Assembly (NCBI GenBank): GCA_023131215.1
Contig: JAGLZV010000161.1
Span: 1 to 5,668, forward strand
Direction of reading: 5' to 3'
DNA: 5,668 nucleotides
Source: Candidatus Methanophagales archaeon
Lineage (GTDB): Archaea > Halobacteriota > Syntropharchaeia > Alkanophagales > Methanospirareceae
The notes beneath the pieces were generated by a model. The model searched no databases. It was not told the DNA's origin and saw only the letters and a list, made by a program, of their open reading frames with translations. The translations under genes and the position numbers were made by a program. Positions within the stretch are counted from its first letter, which is position 1. Every line of letters begins with the position of its first letter. Below, piece after piece: positions 1 to 4,552 of the stretch.

Positions 1-57
1 ATGCAAGTGGAGCGTTTAAGGAAGATTTATATAAATTCTAAGCACTAAACTCGAAAT

Positions 58-105
58 AAGCCCCTACTGGGCTTGCGAGGTTACCGGGGCAGAGCCCCAT
101 ATTTT
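58..105 (+). terminator. Paired GC-rich hairpins, possible terminator of an upstream gene
   Basis: Two stem-loops lie close together: AAGCCC (58-63) pairs with GGGCTT (69-74) across a 5-base loop, and GGGGC (86-90) pairs with GCCCC (94-98) across AGA. The second is followed by ATATTTTT. Archaeal termination depends mainly on T-runs, so the hairpin plus T-rich tail fits a transcript end for a gene left of the window, but the T-run is short. Apart from these hairpins and a few doubtful codons at the very edge, positions 1-117 show nothing I can call a gene. It could equally be a GC-rich intergenic repeat. Confidence 0.4.
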
Positions 106-117
106 TCACGAGAAAAC

Positions 118-236
118 AAATTATTGACACAGATTAACGCAGATTAACACAGATGATAAAAATCAACCCGGTCAAACTTAAATAAGTCCGCGTAAATCCG
201 TGTCTCAAATAGAAGGAGGTTATACTTTATATACAA
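118..236 (+). repeat. Dispersed ~130 bp repeat, copy 1 (short form)
   Basis: This is the first of three directly oriented copies (others at 1489-1618 and 3691-3819). The core (126-204) starts GACACAGATTAACGCAGATT and ends GTAAATCCGTGTC; these ends are imperfect inverted repeats that can fold into a long hairpin. The left arm is built from 10-base units of CAGATTAACG type. This copy has one right-arm unit where the other two copies have two, so it is 119 bp against 129-130 bp. After the hairpin comes a conserved tail, AATAGAAGG, ending in TATACTTTATATACAA (221-236), which contains the archaeal TATA consensus TTTATATA. Any transcript from it would run antisense to the vapBC remnant. No transposase or target duplication is visible. 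Confidence 0.9.
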
Positions 237-237
237 C

Positions 238-311
238 GAGAAAGCTTAGAAAGAAAAGCTTTACCAACAAACTTTCTTTCCCAAAGAAAGTTTGATGTGC
301 CGAGCGCTCGG
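238..311. repeat. Cluster of three consecutive hairpins
   Basis: Immediately after repeat copy 1 are three stem-loops. AAAGCTT (241-247) pairs with AAGCTTT (256-262). AAACTTTCTTT (269-279) pairs perfectly with AAAGAAAGTTT (283-293) across a CCC loop. CCGAGCGCTCGG (300-311) is a perfect 12-base palindrome. On the minus strand this lies directly downstream of the vapC remnant stop, with a pyrimidine-rich exit, so it may terminate that transcript. Related pieces (AAAGAAAAGCTTTAC and CTTTCTTT...AAAGAAAG) recur at 928-997, suggesting a second short repeat family. Confidence 0.6.
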
Positions 312-361
312 GGCGCTATAAAAAAGGGGAGAGAGAAGTAGATGAGGGAAAAGCAATATGG

Positions 362-541
362 TCATATCTGTGACAAAAAGGAAAACAAATCAGGAGTTGA
401 GAATACCTTGACTACAGATTGTTTTTTGAATGCTTTTTCATTAGACCAAATTGGGAAATCGAGTTTCAACGCCAATGCGAAATATTCCACATCTTTCAAA
501 TGCGGTGCCAAGCCCTTAGCCTCAGAAATCTTATCTATATC
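362..541 (-). pseudogene. vapC: Truncated VapC (PIN-domain) toxin, C-terminal remnant
   Basis: Directly downstream of vapB, in another frame and overlapping its stop, is an open stretch of 59 codons ending in TGA at 362-364. It reads as the C-terminal part of a PIN-domain RNase toxin: DIDKISEAKGLAPHLKDVEY, then FALALKLDFPIWSNEKAFKK, then a KVFSTPDLF ending. The acidic residue of the KDVEYFALAL segment and the IWSNEKAFKKQ block are characteristic of VapC-type PIN proteins, which cleave tRNA or rRNA with a cluster of acidic residues. The first ~75-90 residues, including the N-terminal VDTN-type catalytic strand, are missing. In this frame a stop lies only eight codons upstream, and there is no good start codon. 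It should be catalytically dead. The toxin identity rests on my recognition of the motif and on its place behind vapB. Confidence 0.8.
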
Positions 542-801
542 AAACCCTTCTCTTTGAGCTCTTCAAGCATGCCTTCCTTTATCTTATCTCCAAGTTCAAT
601 AGCATCTTCCAGCGTCATTTTGCTCTTTGCTGACAACGACTCCAATATGAACCTCTGTAATTCCTTTGACTTCTCCAATTCATGCTCGAAAATCTTCATC
701 TTTATGAACTCTACAACCATCCCTTCCATTTCCGGAACCTCTTTTATCTTTTCTTCAAACTCTTCAGGTATTTTCACTCTCATTTCCGCCATTTCTATCA
801 C
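535..801 (-). CDS. vapB: VapB-type antitoxin, partner of a broken vapC
   Basis: An 88-residue protein, rich in Glu and Lys and almost all helical. The N-terminal MRVKIPEEFEEKI is the short DNA-binding beginning seen in archaeal VapB antitoxins. The C-terminal AKSKMTLEDAIELGDKIKEG matches the characteristic toxin-binding tail of these proteins (KSKLTEEDALELG type). Such antitoxins neutralise a PIN-domain RNase and repress their own promoter; here the neighbouring vapC is only a C-terminal stub, so the gene is an orphan in this window. The start is uncertain: GTG at 801 has AAGGT five bases upstream (811-807), while ATG at 792 (giving MAEMRVKIP) is also plausible. A TATA-like element sits at 823-834. 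It may still guard against VapC toxins elsewhere in the genome. Confidence 0.85.
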   Translation of the reverse strand: MIEMAEMRVKIPEEFEEKIKEVPEMEGMVVEFIKMKIFEHELEKSKELQRFILESLSAKSKMTLEDAIELGDKIKEGMLEELKEKGLI

Positions 802-822
802 TAATAACCTTATTAATCATGT

Positions 823-834
823 GAATATAAATAA
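823..834 (-). promoter_or_regulatory. TATA box candidate for vapB
   Basis: On the minus strand TTATTTATATTC is centred about 27 bases before the GTG at 801. A start of transcription near 801 would give a very short or absent leader. An alternative is initiation further upstream, allowing the AAGGT at 811-807 to act as the ribosome site for ATG 792. Confidence 0.4.
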
Positions 835-892
835 CTTCTTCTCGTTAGTAAGTCCAGAGAGTGTTATTGGAAAGTGTAGAGATAAAATATAA

Positions 893-923
893 AAGAAAAG
901 TTTATTTAAATAAACCTTTTCTT
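893..923. repeat. Long AT-rich palindrome between vapB and the first pilin gene
   Basis: GTTTATTTAAATAAAC (900-915) is a perfect 16-base palindrome. Allowing one bulged C at 916, the pairing extends with AAGAAAA (893-899) against TTTTCTT (917-923), making a near-continuous 30-base inverted repeat between divergent genes. It could be an operator for a dimeric regulator, or a bidirectional transcript end. Nothing in the sequence decides between them. Confidence 0.6.
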
Positions 924-927
924 AGCA

Positions 928-997
928 TGAAAGAAAAGCTTTACTTTACCAAAAGAATATACTTTCTTAGCACAGGTTCTTTCTTTAGAAAGAAAGT
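928..997. repeat. Hairpin repeat related to the 241-293 cluster
   Basis: The segment opens with AAAGAAAAGCTTTAC, as in 250-264. CTTTCTTT (979-986) pairs with AAAGAAAG (989-996), and the upstream ACTTTCTT (961-968) can compete for the same partner (990-997), so two alternative stems are possible. It lies 29 bases before the ATG of the pilin-like gene and would be in its 5' leader if transcription begins near the TATA-like AATATACTTT around 957-966. Confidence 0.5.
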
Positions 998-1025
998 GTT
1001 GTGTAATCTGTGGTTATAAAAAAAG

Positions 1026-1490
1026 ATGGAAAAAAGAAGAAGATTGTTGAAGGATAATCGCGGGGTGTCAACCCTGACGGGCTACGTTGTGATTTCTTCG
1101 GTTGCTATCATCTTTTTTGGTATCATTGCGATTACAACAGTCGGGTCGTTTGTCGAGCGACCGAGTCAGATAGTAATGAGGGGGGGCTACAGTGACGTAG
1201 GGAATGATATAAGCACAAAGATAGTGGACATCTATATAGTAGCGCCGGAAAACGGAACGCTGAACACGAGTTTAAGAATACCGAGGAGTGTGGCAATGCA
1301 GGAGTACGAGGTTAATGCTACCGTTGATAAAAATAACCAAATGATAAAGGTAAGCGCATTGCACACAAATACCGAGGTTACGGTGACGATAAACGAAATA
1401 GCTCATACCGTTGGTGTTAATGGTTCAACGCTAAGCGGTAATCCGGAACACTGGCTGCGTTATGATTCAAAAAAATTAACAATAAAATAA
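1026..1490 (+). CDS. Small pilin-like secreted protein with class III signal peptide
   Basis: A 154-residue protein. A basic leader (MEKRRRLLKDNRG) is followed by VSTLTGYVVISSVAIIFFG and a hydrophobic run to about residue 39. That is the arrangement of archaeal type IV pilin-like precursors, cleaved by a PibD/EppA-type peptidase near residue 13 and held in the membrane or polymerised through the hydrophobic helix. The exterior part (about 42-154) is predicted beta-rich, with a segment GYSDVGNDISTKIVDIYIVA and then LRIPRSVAMQEYEVNATV; this resembles the haloarchaeal DUF7266 pilin-like family, a tentative match from memory. Four N-glycosylation sequons are visible (N76, N80, N97, N132). No Shine-Dalgarno precedes the ATG. 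The stop codon lies at the edge of repeat copy 2, which may have set the C-terminus. It precedes two longer pilin-like genes on the same strand and may form a surface filament or adhesin with them. Confidence 0.8.
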   Translation: MEKRRRLLKDNRGVSTLTGYVVISSVAIIFFGIIAITTVGSFVERPSQIVMRGGYSDVGNDISTKIVDIYIVAPENGTLNTSLRIPRSVAMQEYEVNATVDKNNQMIKVSALHTNTEVTVTINEIAHTVGVNGSTLSGNPEHWLRYDSKKLTIK

Positions 1491-1618
1491 ATTATAGACA
1501 CAGATTAACGCAGATTAACGCAGATGATAAAAATCAACAATGTCAAACTTAAATAAGTCCGCGTAAATCAGTGTAAATCAGTGTCTTAAATAGAAGGAAG
1601 ATTATACTTTATATACAA
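1489..1618 (+). repeat. Dispersed ~130 bp repeat, copy 2 (long form)
   Basis: The copy begins with the last two bases of the stop codon of the preceding gene (TAA at 1488-1490) and runs to TTATACTTTATATACAA. The core hairpin is 1497-1585. The left arm has the CAGATTAACG decamer twice plus a half unit; the right arm has GTAAATCAGT twice. Arms are imperfectly complementary over about 28 bases. The tail ends 22 bases before the ATG of the first DUF7289 gene, so this copy supplies that gene's upstream region. Confidence 0.9.
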
Positions 1619-1630
1619 TGAAAAAGGAGG
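1603..1630 (+). promoter_or_regulatory. TATA box and ribosome site for the first DUF7289 gene
   Basis: TTTATATA (1608-1615), the archaeal TATA consensus, lies in the tail of repeat copy 2. A strong GGAGG (1626-1630) stands ten bases before the ATG at 1641. The two conflict: initiation about 26 bases after this TATA centre would fall near 1637, past the GGAGG. Either initiation is earlier, from TTATAC (1602-1607) or the CTTAAATAAG at 1549-1558, or the transcript is nearly leaderless and the GGAGG is idle. Confidence 0.5.
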
Positions 1631-1640
1631 AAAAGAAAAG

Positions 1641-2408
1641 ATGGATAAGAAATTTTTAAAATCGGAGAGTGCCGTTTCGGAGGTTGTTGGATTTATTCTC
1701 GTATTCAGTATCATTATGCTTGCGATTGGCGTGATATATGCCGTGGGGTATCCAACTATCCAATCGTCAAAGGAGAACACACAGTTCCAGAACATGGAAC
1801 AGAGCTTCATGGTGCTTCAGAGCAATATCAATACGGTTGCATTCGACCATGCGCCGGTAAAGACGTTGAAGACGAGTTTAGGTGGTGGGTCGCTTACGGT
1901 AAATTCAAGCAAGGGACATATTACCGTTGAAAGACAAAATGCTGAAATACGGTATAGTGGCACTCTTGGAGCGATAGAATACGAAAAGAATGGAAGAAGC
2001 GTTGCTTATGAGGGCGGTGGTGTGTGGGAGAAATATCCAGCGGGTGCTGCAATAAAATTATCGGAGCCGAGGATATTTGTGCAGGATGTTGATGGAAATA
2101 GGACGGTATTTGTATCTATCATAAACATCAGCGGAGAAATGTCCTCTGTTGGAGGCGATGGTACGGCATCGGTTGTAGTTAGATCTAAACCTTCTACGTA
2201 CCCACTCAACATTACTTATTTCTATGATAATGTTATAATAACCGTTAAAAGCGATTATGCAGATGCATGGGGAAGGCATTTTAATGGGATTATCGACCTA
2301 ACAGGGACGGATGAAGTAGTTCGAGGACCAGATGATGAAGTCAACGCAACCATTTGGTGTGAGACACTTGTCGTTAATGAGCATGTCATTGAAGTAGAAG
2401 TATCATAA
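1641..2408 (+). CDS. DUF7289-type archaeal pilin-like surface protein, paralog A
   Basis: A 255-residue protein. The leader MDKKFLKSES is followed by AVSEVVGFILVFSIIMLAIG, an archaeal class III signal: the peptidase would cut near residue 10, leaving a hydrophobic helix (about 13-36) as anchor or filament core. The following stretch (residues 40-86), including FQNMEQSFMVLQS and a LGGGSLTV strand, is the pattern of the DUF7289 family known mainly from haloarchaea, whose function is unproven. The rest is a beta-rich exterior domain with the conserved block GAIEYEKNGRSVAYEGGGVW and the tail VVNEHVIEVEVS. Five N-glycosylation sequons (N88, N153, N162, N190, N235) and one Cys (C240) are present. 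The start is supported by GGAGG ten bases upstream and by the identical start in the paralog at 2504. Its first 87 residues differ from that paralog at only five positions, so the pair arose by recent duplication or is kept alike by gene conversion. Confidence 0.88.
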   Translation: MDKKFLKSESAVSEVVGFILVFSIIMLAIGVIYAVGYPTIQSSKENTQFQNMEQSFMVLQSNINTVAFDHAPVKTLKTSLGGGSLTVNSSKGHITVERQNAEIRYSGTLGAIEYEKNGRSVAYEGGGVWEKYPAGAAIKLSEPRIFVQDVDGNRTVFVSIINISGEMSSVGGDGTASVVVRSKPSTYPLNITYFYDNVIITVKSDYADAWGRHFNGIIDLTGTDEVVRGPDDEVNATIWCETLVVNEHVIEVEVS

Positions 2409-2421
2409 AAAAAACTTTTTT
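2407..2421 (+). terminator. Possible T-tract terminator between the two DUF7289 genes
   Basis: The stop codon runs into an A-tract, a single C and then TTTTTT (2416-2421). T-runs are the main terminator signal in archaea, and the A and T tracts could pair weakly. It may reduce or stop read-through into the second paralog. The remaining bases to 2503 contain a purine-rich GGAAAG stretch before the next ATG but no strong TATA box, so co-transcription also remains possible. Confidence 0.4.
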
Positions 2422-2503
2422 GCAAGCAATCGTGAGTTCTGCCCACATCCCTGCAAGCCCTGAAAGGGTTTACTTTACTAAAAAAAAGGAAAGAAAAGAA
2501 AAG

Positions 2504-3283
2504 ATGGATAAGAAATTTTTAAAATCGGAGAGTGCCGTTTCGGAGGTTGTTGGATTTATCCTCGTATTCAGTATCATTATGCTTGCGATTGGCGTGATAT
2601 ATGCCGTGGGGTATCCAAGTATCCAATCGTCAAAGGAGAGCACACAGTTCCAGAACATGGAACAGAGCTTCATGGTGCTTCAGAGTGATATCAAGACGGT
2701 TGCATTCGACCAGGCGCCGGTAAAGACGTTGAAGACGAGTTTAGGTGGTGGGTCGCTTACGGTATATCCCGATGCTGGATGGATTGATGTCAGCACAACA
2801 GCAGGAGGAGGATATGTCATTCGTAATGTTACTATCGGAGCGATAGAATACGAAAAGAGTGGAAGAAGCATTGCTTATGAAGGCGGCGGTGTGTGGGAGA
2901 AATATCCCGCGGGTGCTGCGATAAAATTATCCGAGCCCAGGATATTTGTGCATAATACGTCTACGGGAAATAGGTCTGTATTTGTATCCATCATAAACAT
3001 CAGCAGTGAAATTGGGATATCTTCTGTTGGAGGAGAGGGTGCAGCATCGGTTGTAGCCAGATTTAATCGCTCCAGTTCGCCCTATATTAATTCAACTTCT
3101 GTTCCTTATACTGTTACAATAACCGTTACAAGCGATTATGCAGATGCGTGGGGAAGGTATTTTAATGAGACACTGGAAGTTCCCGTATCTCCGGGACCAG
3201 GTGCTGATGATGTCACTGCAACCATTTCCAATGTTTACACACTCGTCGTTAATGAGCATGTTATTGAAGTAGAAGTATCATAA
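2504..3283 (+). CDS. DUF7289-type archaeal pilin-like surface protein, paralog B
   Basis: A 259-residue protein of the same design as its upstream neighbour: leader MDKKFLKSES, hydrophobic AVSEVVGFILVFSIIMLAIG, LGGGSLTV strand near residue 80, block GAIEYEKSGRSIAYEGGGVW (112-131), and tail VVNEHVIEVEVS. The reading frame is open back to a TTG at 2420, which would add 28 residues, but those would put a long charged stretch before the signal peptide. The ATG at 2504 matches the paralog exactly and is preferred. Seven N-glycosylation sequons are present (N108, N151, N156, N165, N188, N196, N221), more than in paralog A. The protein departs from paralog A at about residues 88-110, 149-156, 186-202 and 221-241, while the segments between stay close. 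There is no Cys. The stop is two bases before a decayed sugar-dehydrogenase fragment, suggesting that the pilin block was joined to that gene. Confidence 0.87.
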   Translation: MDKKFLKSESAVSEVVGFILVFSIIMLAIGVIYAVGYPSIQSSKESTQFQNMEQSFMVLQSDIKTVAFDQAPVKTLKTSLGGGSLTVYPDAGWIDVSTTAGGGYVIRNVTIGAIEYEKSGRSIAYEGGGVWEKYPAGAAIKLSEPRIFVHNTSTGNRSVFVSIINISSEIGISSVGGEGAASVVARFNRSSSPYINSTSVPYTVTITVTSDYADAWGRYFNETLEVPVSPGPGADDVTATISNVYTLVVNEHVIEVEVS

Positions 3284-3285
3284 CA

Positions 3286-3692
3286 GACCCGGCACAGATA
3301 AAACAAGCGGACTTTATTTTAATCTGCGTGCCAACGCCAGTAACAAAATCAAATCTAAGGAGCCGGATTTGTGATATGTAAAATCAGCAGCAGATATTGT
3401 TGGACGGCACCTCAAAAAAGGCGCTATCGTAGTTCTGGATAAAATAACGAAGATCATTGCAGGAATGGATGATAAGACAACAGAAATATTAGCTGAATTT
3501 TACGGCTTGATTACCAATGTCTATAAAGCCAAAGACATAAAAACCGCAGAGAGAGGCTGCAAAGGTCATTGAGAACATCCAGCGAGATTTGAATATTGCA
3601 TTGATGAACGAATTGGCGATAATATTCCATAAGATAAGATGTGTTTGGATACAAAATCAGTTTTAGAAGCTGCAGGAGAAATAAAAAAATAA
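3286..3692 (+). pseudogene. Decayed nucleotide-sugar dehydrogenase (WecC/TviB type), internal fragment
   Basis: Reading across three frames gives pieces of a UDP-N-acetylhexosamine 6-dehydrogenase, an NAD-dependent enzyme making UDP-sugar uronates for surface polysaccharides. The pieces are DPAQIKQADFILICVPTPVT (from 3286), EPDL, a stop, YVKSAADIVGRHLKKGAIVV, then DKITKIIAGMDDKTTEILAE with YKAKDIKTAE, then EAAKVIENIQRDLNIALMNE, and finally DTKSVLEAAG. The CVPTP motif and the NxxRDLNIALMNE helix are characteristic of the family. Damage: a frameshift near 3352-3358, a TGA nonsense codon at 3372-3374, an in-frame deletion of the segment normally between IVVLES and LDKITKI (junction at CTGGA, 3435-3439), a 4-base AGAG expansion near 3548-3555, and another frameshift near 3630-3650. 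The N-terminal Rossmann start and the whole C-terminal half, including the catalytic Cys region, are absent. It ends in TAA at 3690-3692, at the edge of repeat copy 3. Confidence 0.88.
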
Positions 3693-3819
3693 ATTATAGA
3701 CACAGATTAACGCAGATTAACACAGATGATAAAAATTAACAATGTTCAACGTAAATAAATCCGCGTAAATCCGTGTAAATCCGTGTCTTAAATAGAAGGC
3801 AGTTATACTTTATGTACAA
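3691..3819 (+). repeat. Dispersed ~130 bp repeat, copy 3 (long form)
   Basis: The copy has the same order of parts as copy 2. It opens with AAATTATAGACACAG overlapping a stop codon, has a core hairpin (3699-3787) with two GTAAATCCGT units in the right arm, and ends with AATAGAAGG and TATACTTTATGTACAA. The TATA box carries one change (TTTATGTA), so its promoter activity may be weaker. It points toward the 3' ends of the convergent toxin-antitoxin genes. The 48 bases from 3820 to 3867 show only a weak GAAAG/CTTTC stem and no clear terminator. Confidence 0.9.
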
Positions 3820-3867
3820 GAACAAAGTGAAATTTTGAAAGAGAACTCGCTTTCCCCATCGCTCATT

Positions 3868-4206
3868 TTACAACATTTCTCTCTCCTCAAGAAGTTTTAG
3901 TGCCTTTACTGTAAATTCTTTTATATCTTCTTTCTTATCAGTGAAAATATGAGACTCAGGCGCATCAATTGGATGGATATGAGTCCTTCCACCTTCGCTA
4001 TCATACCCACATAATCTTCTGTTTTTGAATATCAAGTTCAGATTCAGCTTATCTTTGAGTTGATTTGCATAAACCTGAATGAAAAGCTCTACATCGATGT
4101 ATAATCGTAGATCAACTATGTTGTCAGTTATATCAACTATCTTTAACCTCAGTCCAAACTCTGAAGCGACTGATTGCGCTTCGCTTATGATAGAATTAAT
4201 ATTCAA
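3868..4206 (-). CDS. TumE-like (DUF6516-type) toxin of a toxin-antitoxin pair
   Basis: A 112-residue protein. Residues 32-90 carry the pattern I associate with TumE/DUF6516 toxins: an acidic strand (DLRLYIDVELFIQVYAN), a basic strand pair (LNLIFKNRRLCGYDSEGG), then THIHPIDAPESHIF, a His-rich segment in which H76, H78 and H86 are candidate active-site residues. The C-terminus is helical and charged. The biochemical target of this family is not something I can state. The start is TTG at 4206, supported by AGGAG at 4220-4216 with nine bases of spacing; it overlaps the last codons of the upstream antitoxin gene by 11 bases, so translation is probably coupled. Both the small size and the pairing with a helical acidic partner fit a type II module. 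The family assignment is from memory of the motif pattern. Confidence 0.75.
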   Translation of the reverse strand: MNINSIISEAQSVASEFGLRLKIVDITDNIVDLRLYIDVELFIQVYANQLKDKLNLNLIFKNRRLCGYDSEGGRTHIHPIDAPESHIFTDKKEDIKEFTVKALKLLEEREML

Positions 4207-4483
4207 CCTTTACTTCTCCTAATTTACGCAAGCAAGTACTTATCCCATCTATCGCCATTTCCCACTCCTGAGCGTTAGACTCTACTTCCCATGAAAAATC
4301 CCTTTTGGCTACCTCGTTTTCCTTCTCGAACTCCTCGTATGTCATTCCGTATTTTTTACGAAAGAACTCGTCTGTAAGTCTATACCTTATAAGCTTTCTT
4401 AGATATTCTCTTCTGAGCATTACTACTAATTCTTCATTGCTCATCTTTTCCACCATTTGCTTTACAGGATTCCCCATGCTCAT
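4196..4483 (-). CDS. Antitoxin-like partner of the TumE-like toxin
   Basis: A 95-residue, highly charged helical protein. A first helical part (about 9-45) ends in LTDEFFRKKYGMTYEEFEKE, followed by the motif RDFSWEVESNAQEWEMAIDG (61-80). I recognise this KYGMTxEEF...SWEVESDxxEWExAIDGI pattern as that of small archaeal proteins encoded just before DUF6516-type toxins. It has no obvious DNA-binding domain, so autoregulation is uncertain. ATG codons occur at 4483 and 4477; neither has a Shine-Dalgarno sequence, but a TATA box lies 20-27 bases upstream, so the mRNA may be leaderless. The gene comes first in the pair, as is usual for antitoxins, and its end overlaps the toxin start. Confidence 0.75.
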   Translation of the reverse strand: MSMGNPVKQMVEKMSNEELVVMLRREYLRKLIRYRLTDEFFRKKYGMTYEEFEKENEVAKRDFSWEVESNAQEWEMAIDGISTCLRKLGEVKVEY

Positions 4484-4510
4484 TTTAATTATTTTATATC
4501 TTTATAAATA
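4484..4510 (-). promoter_or_regulatory. TATA promoter of the toxin-antitoxin operon, probably leaderless
   Basis: On the minus strand TATTTATAAAG (4510-4500) is followed by an A/T-only stretch to the ATG at 4483. Initiation 24-27 bases after the TATA centre would fall at 4477-4483, exactly on one of the two candidate ATG codons. No purine-rich ribosome site is present between them. Confidence 0.55.
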
Positions 4511-4552
4511 CTTAACCTTTTCTTTTAAATAACCAAAATGTTACCTGCCCCT

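Noticed and set aside
1..48. Possible C-terminal codons of an upstream gene (frame 3 gives ASGAFKEDLYKF then stop; frame 1 gives a 15-codon frame)
   Set aside because: Too short to choose a frame or identify a product.
342..557. Plus-strand open frame of 71 codons with a purine-rich stretch before its ATG
   Set aside because: It lies opposite the vapC remnant and the vapB 3' end, whose minus-strand translation gives recognisable family motifs; the plus-strand product resembles nothing.
419..892. Plus-strand open frame of 157 codons
   Set aside because: It is the antisense shadow of vapB, rich in Ser, Phe and Ile as expected from the complement of Glu/Lys-rich codons.
118..3819. Repeats as integron attC sites
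   Set aside because: They follow stop codons and can fold, but I see no paired RYYYAAC/GTTRRRY core sites and no integrase gene in the window.
118..3819. Repeats as a CRISPR array or intact MITE
   Set aside because: Copies are kilobases apart with genes between them, and no clean terminal inverted repeats with flanking target duplications can be defined because homology extends past the hairpin.
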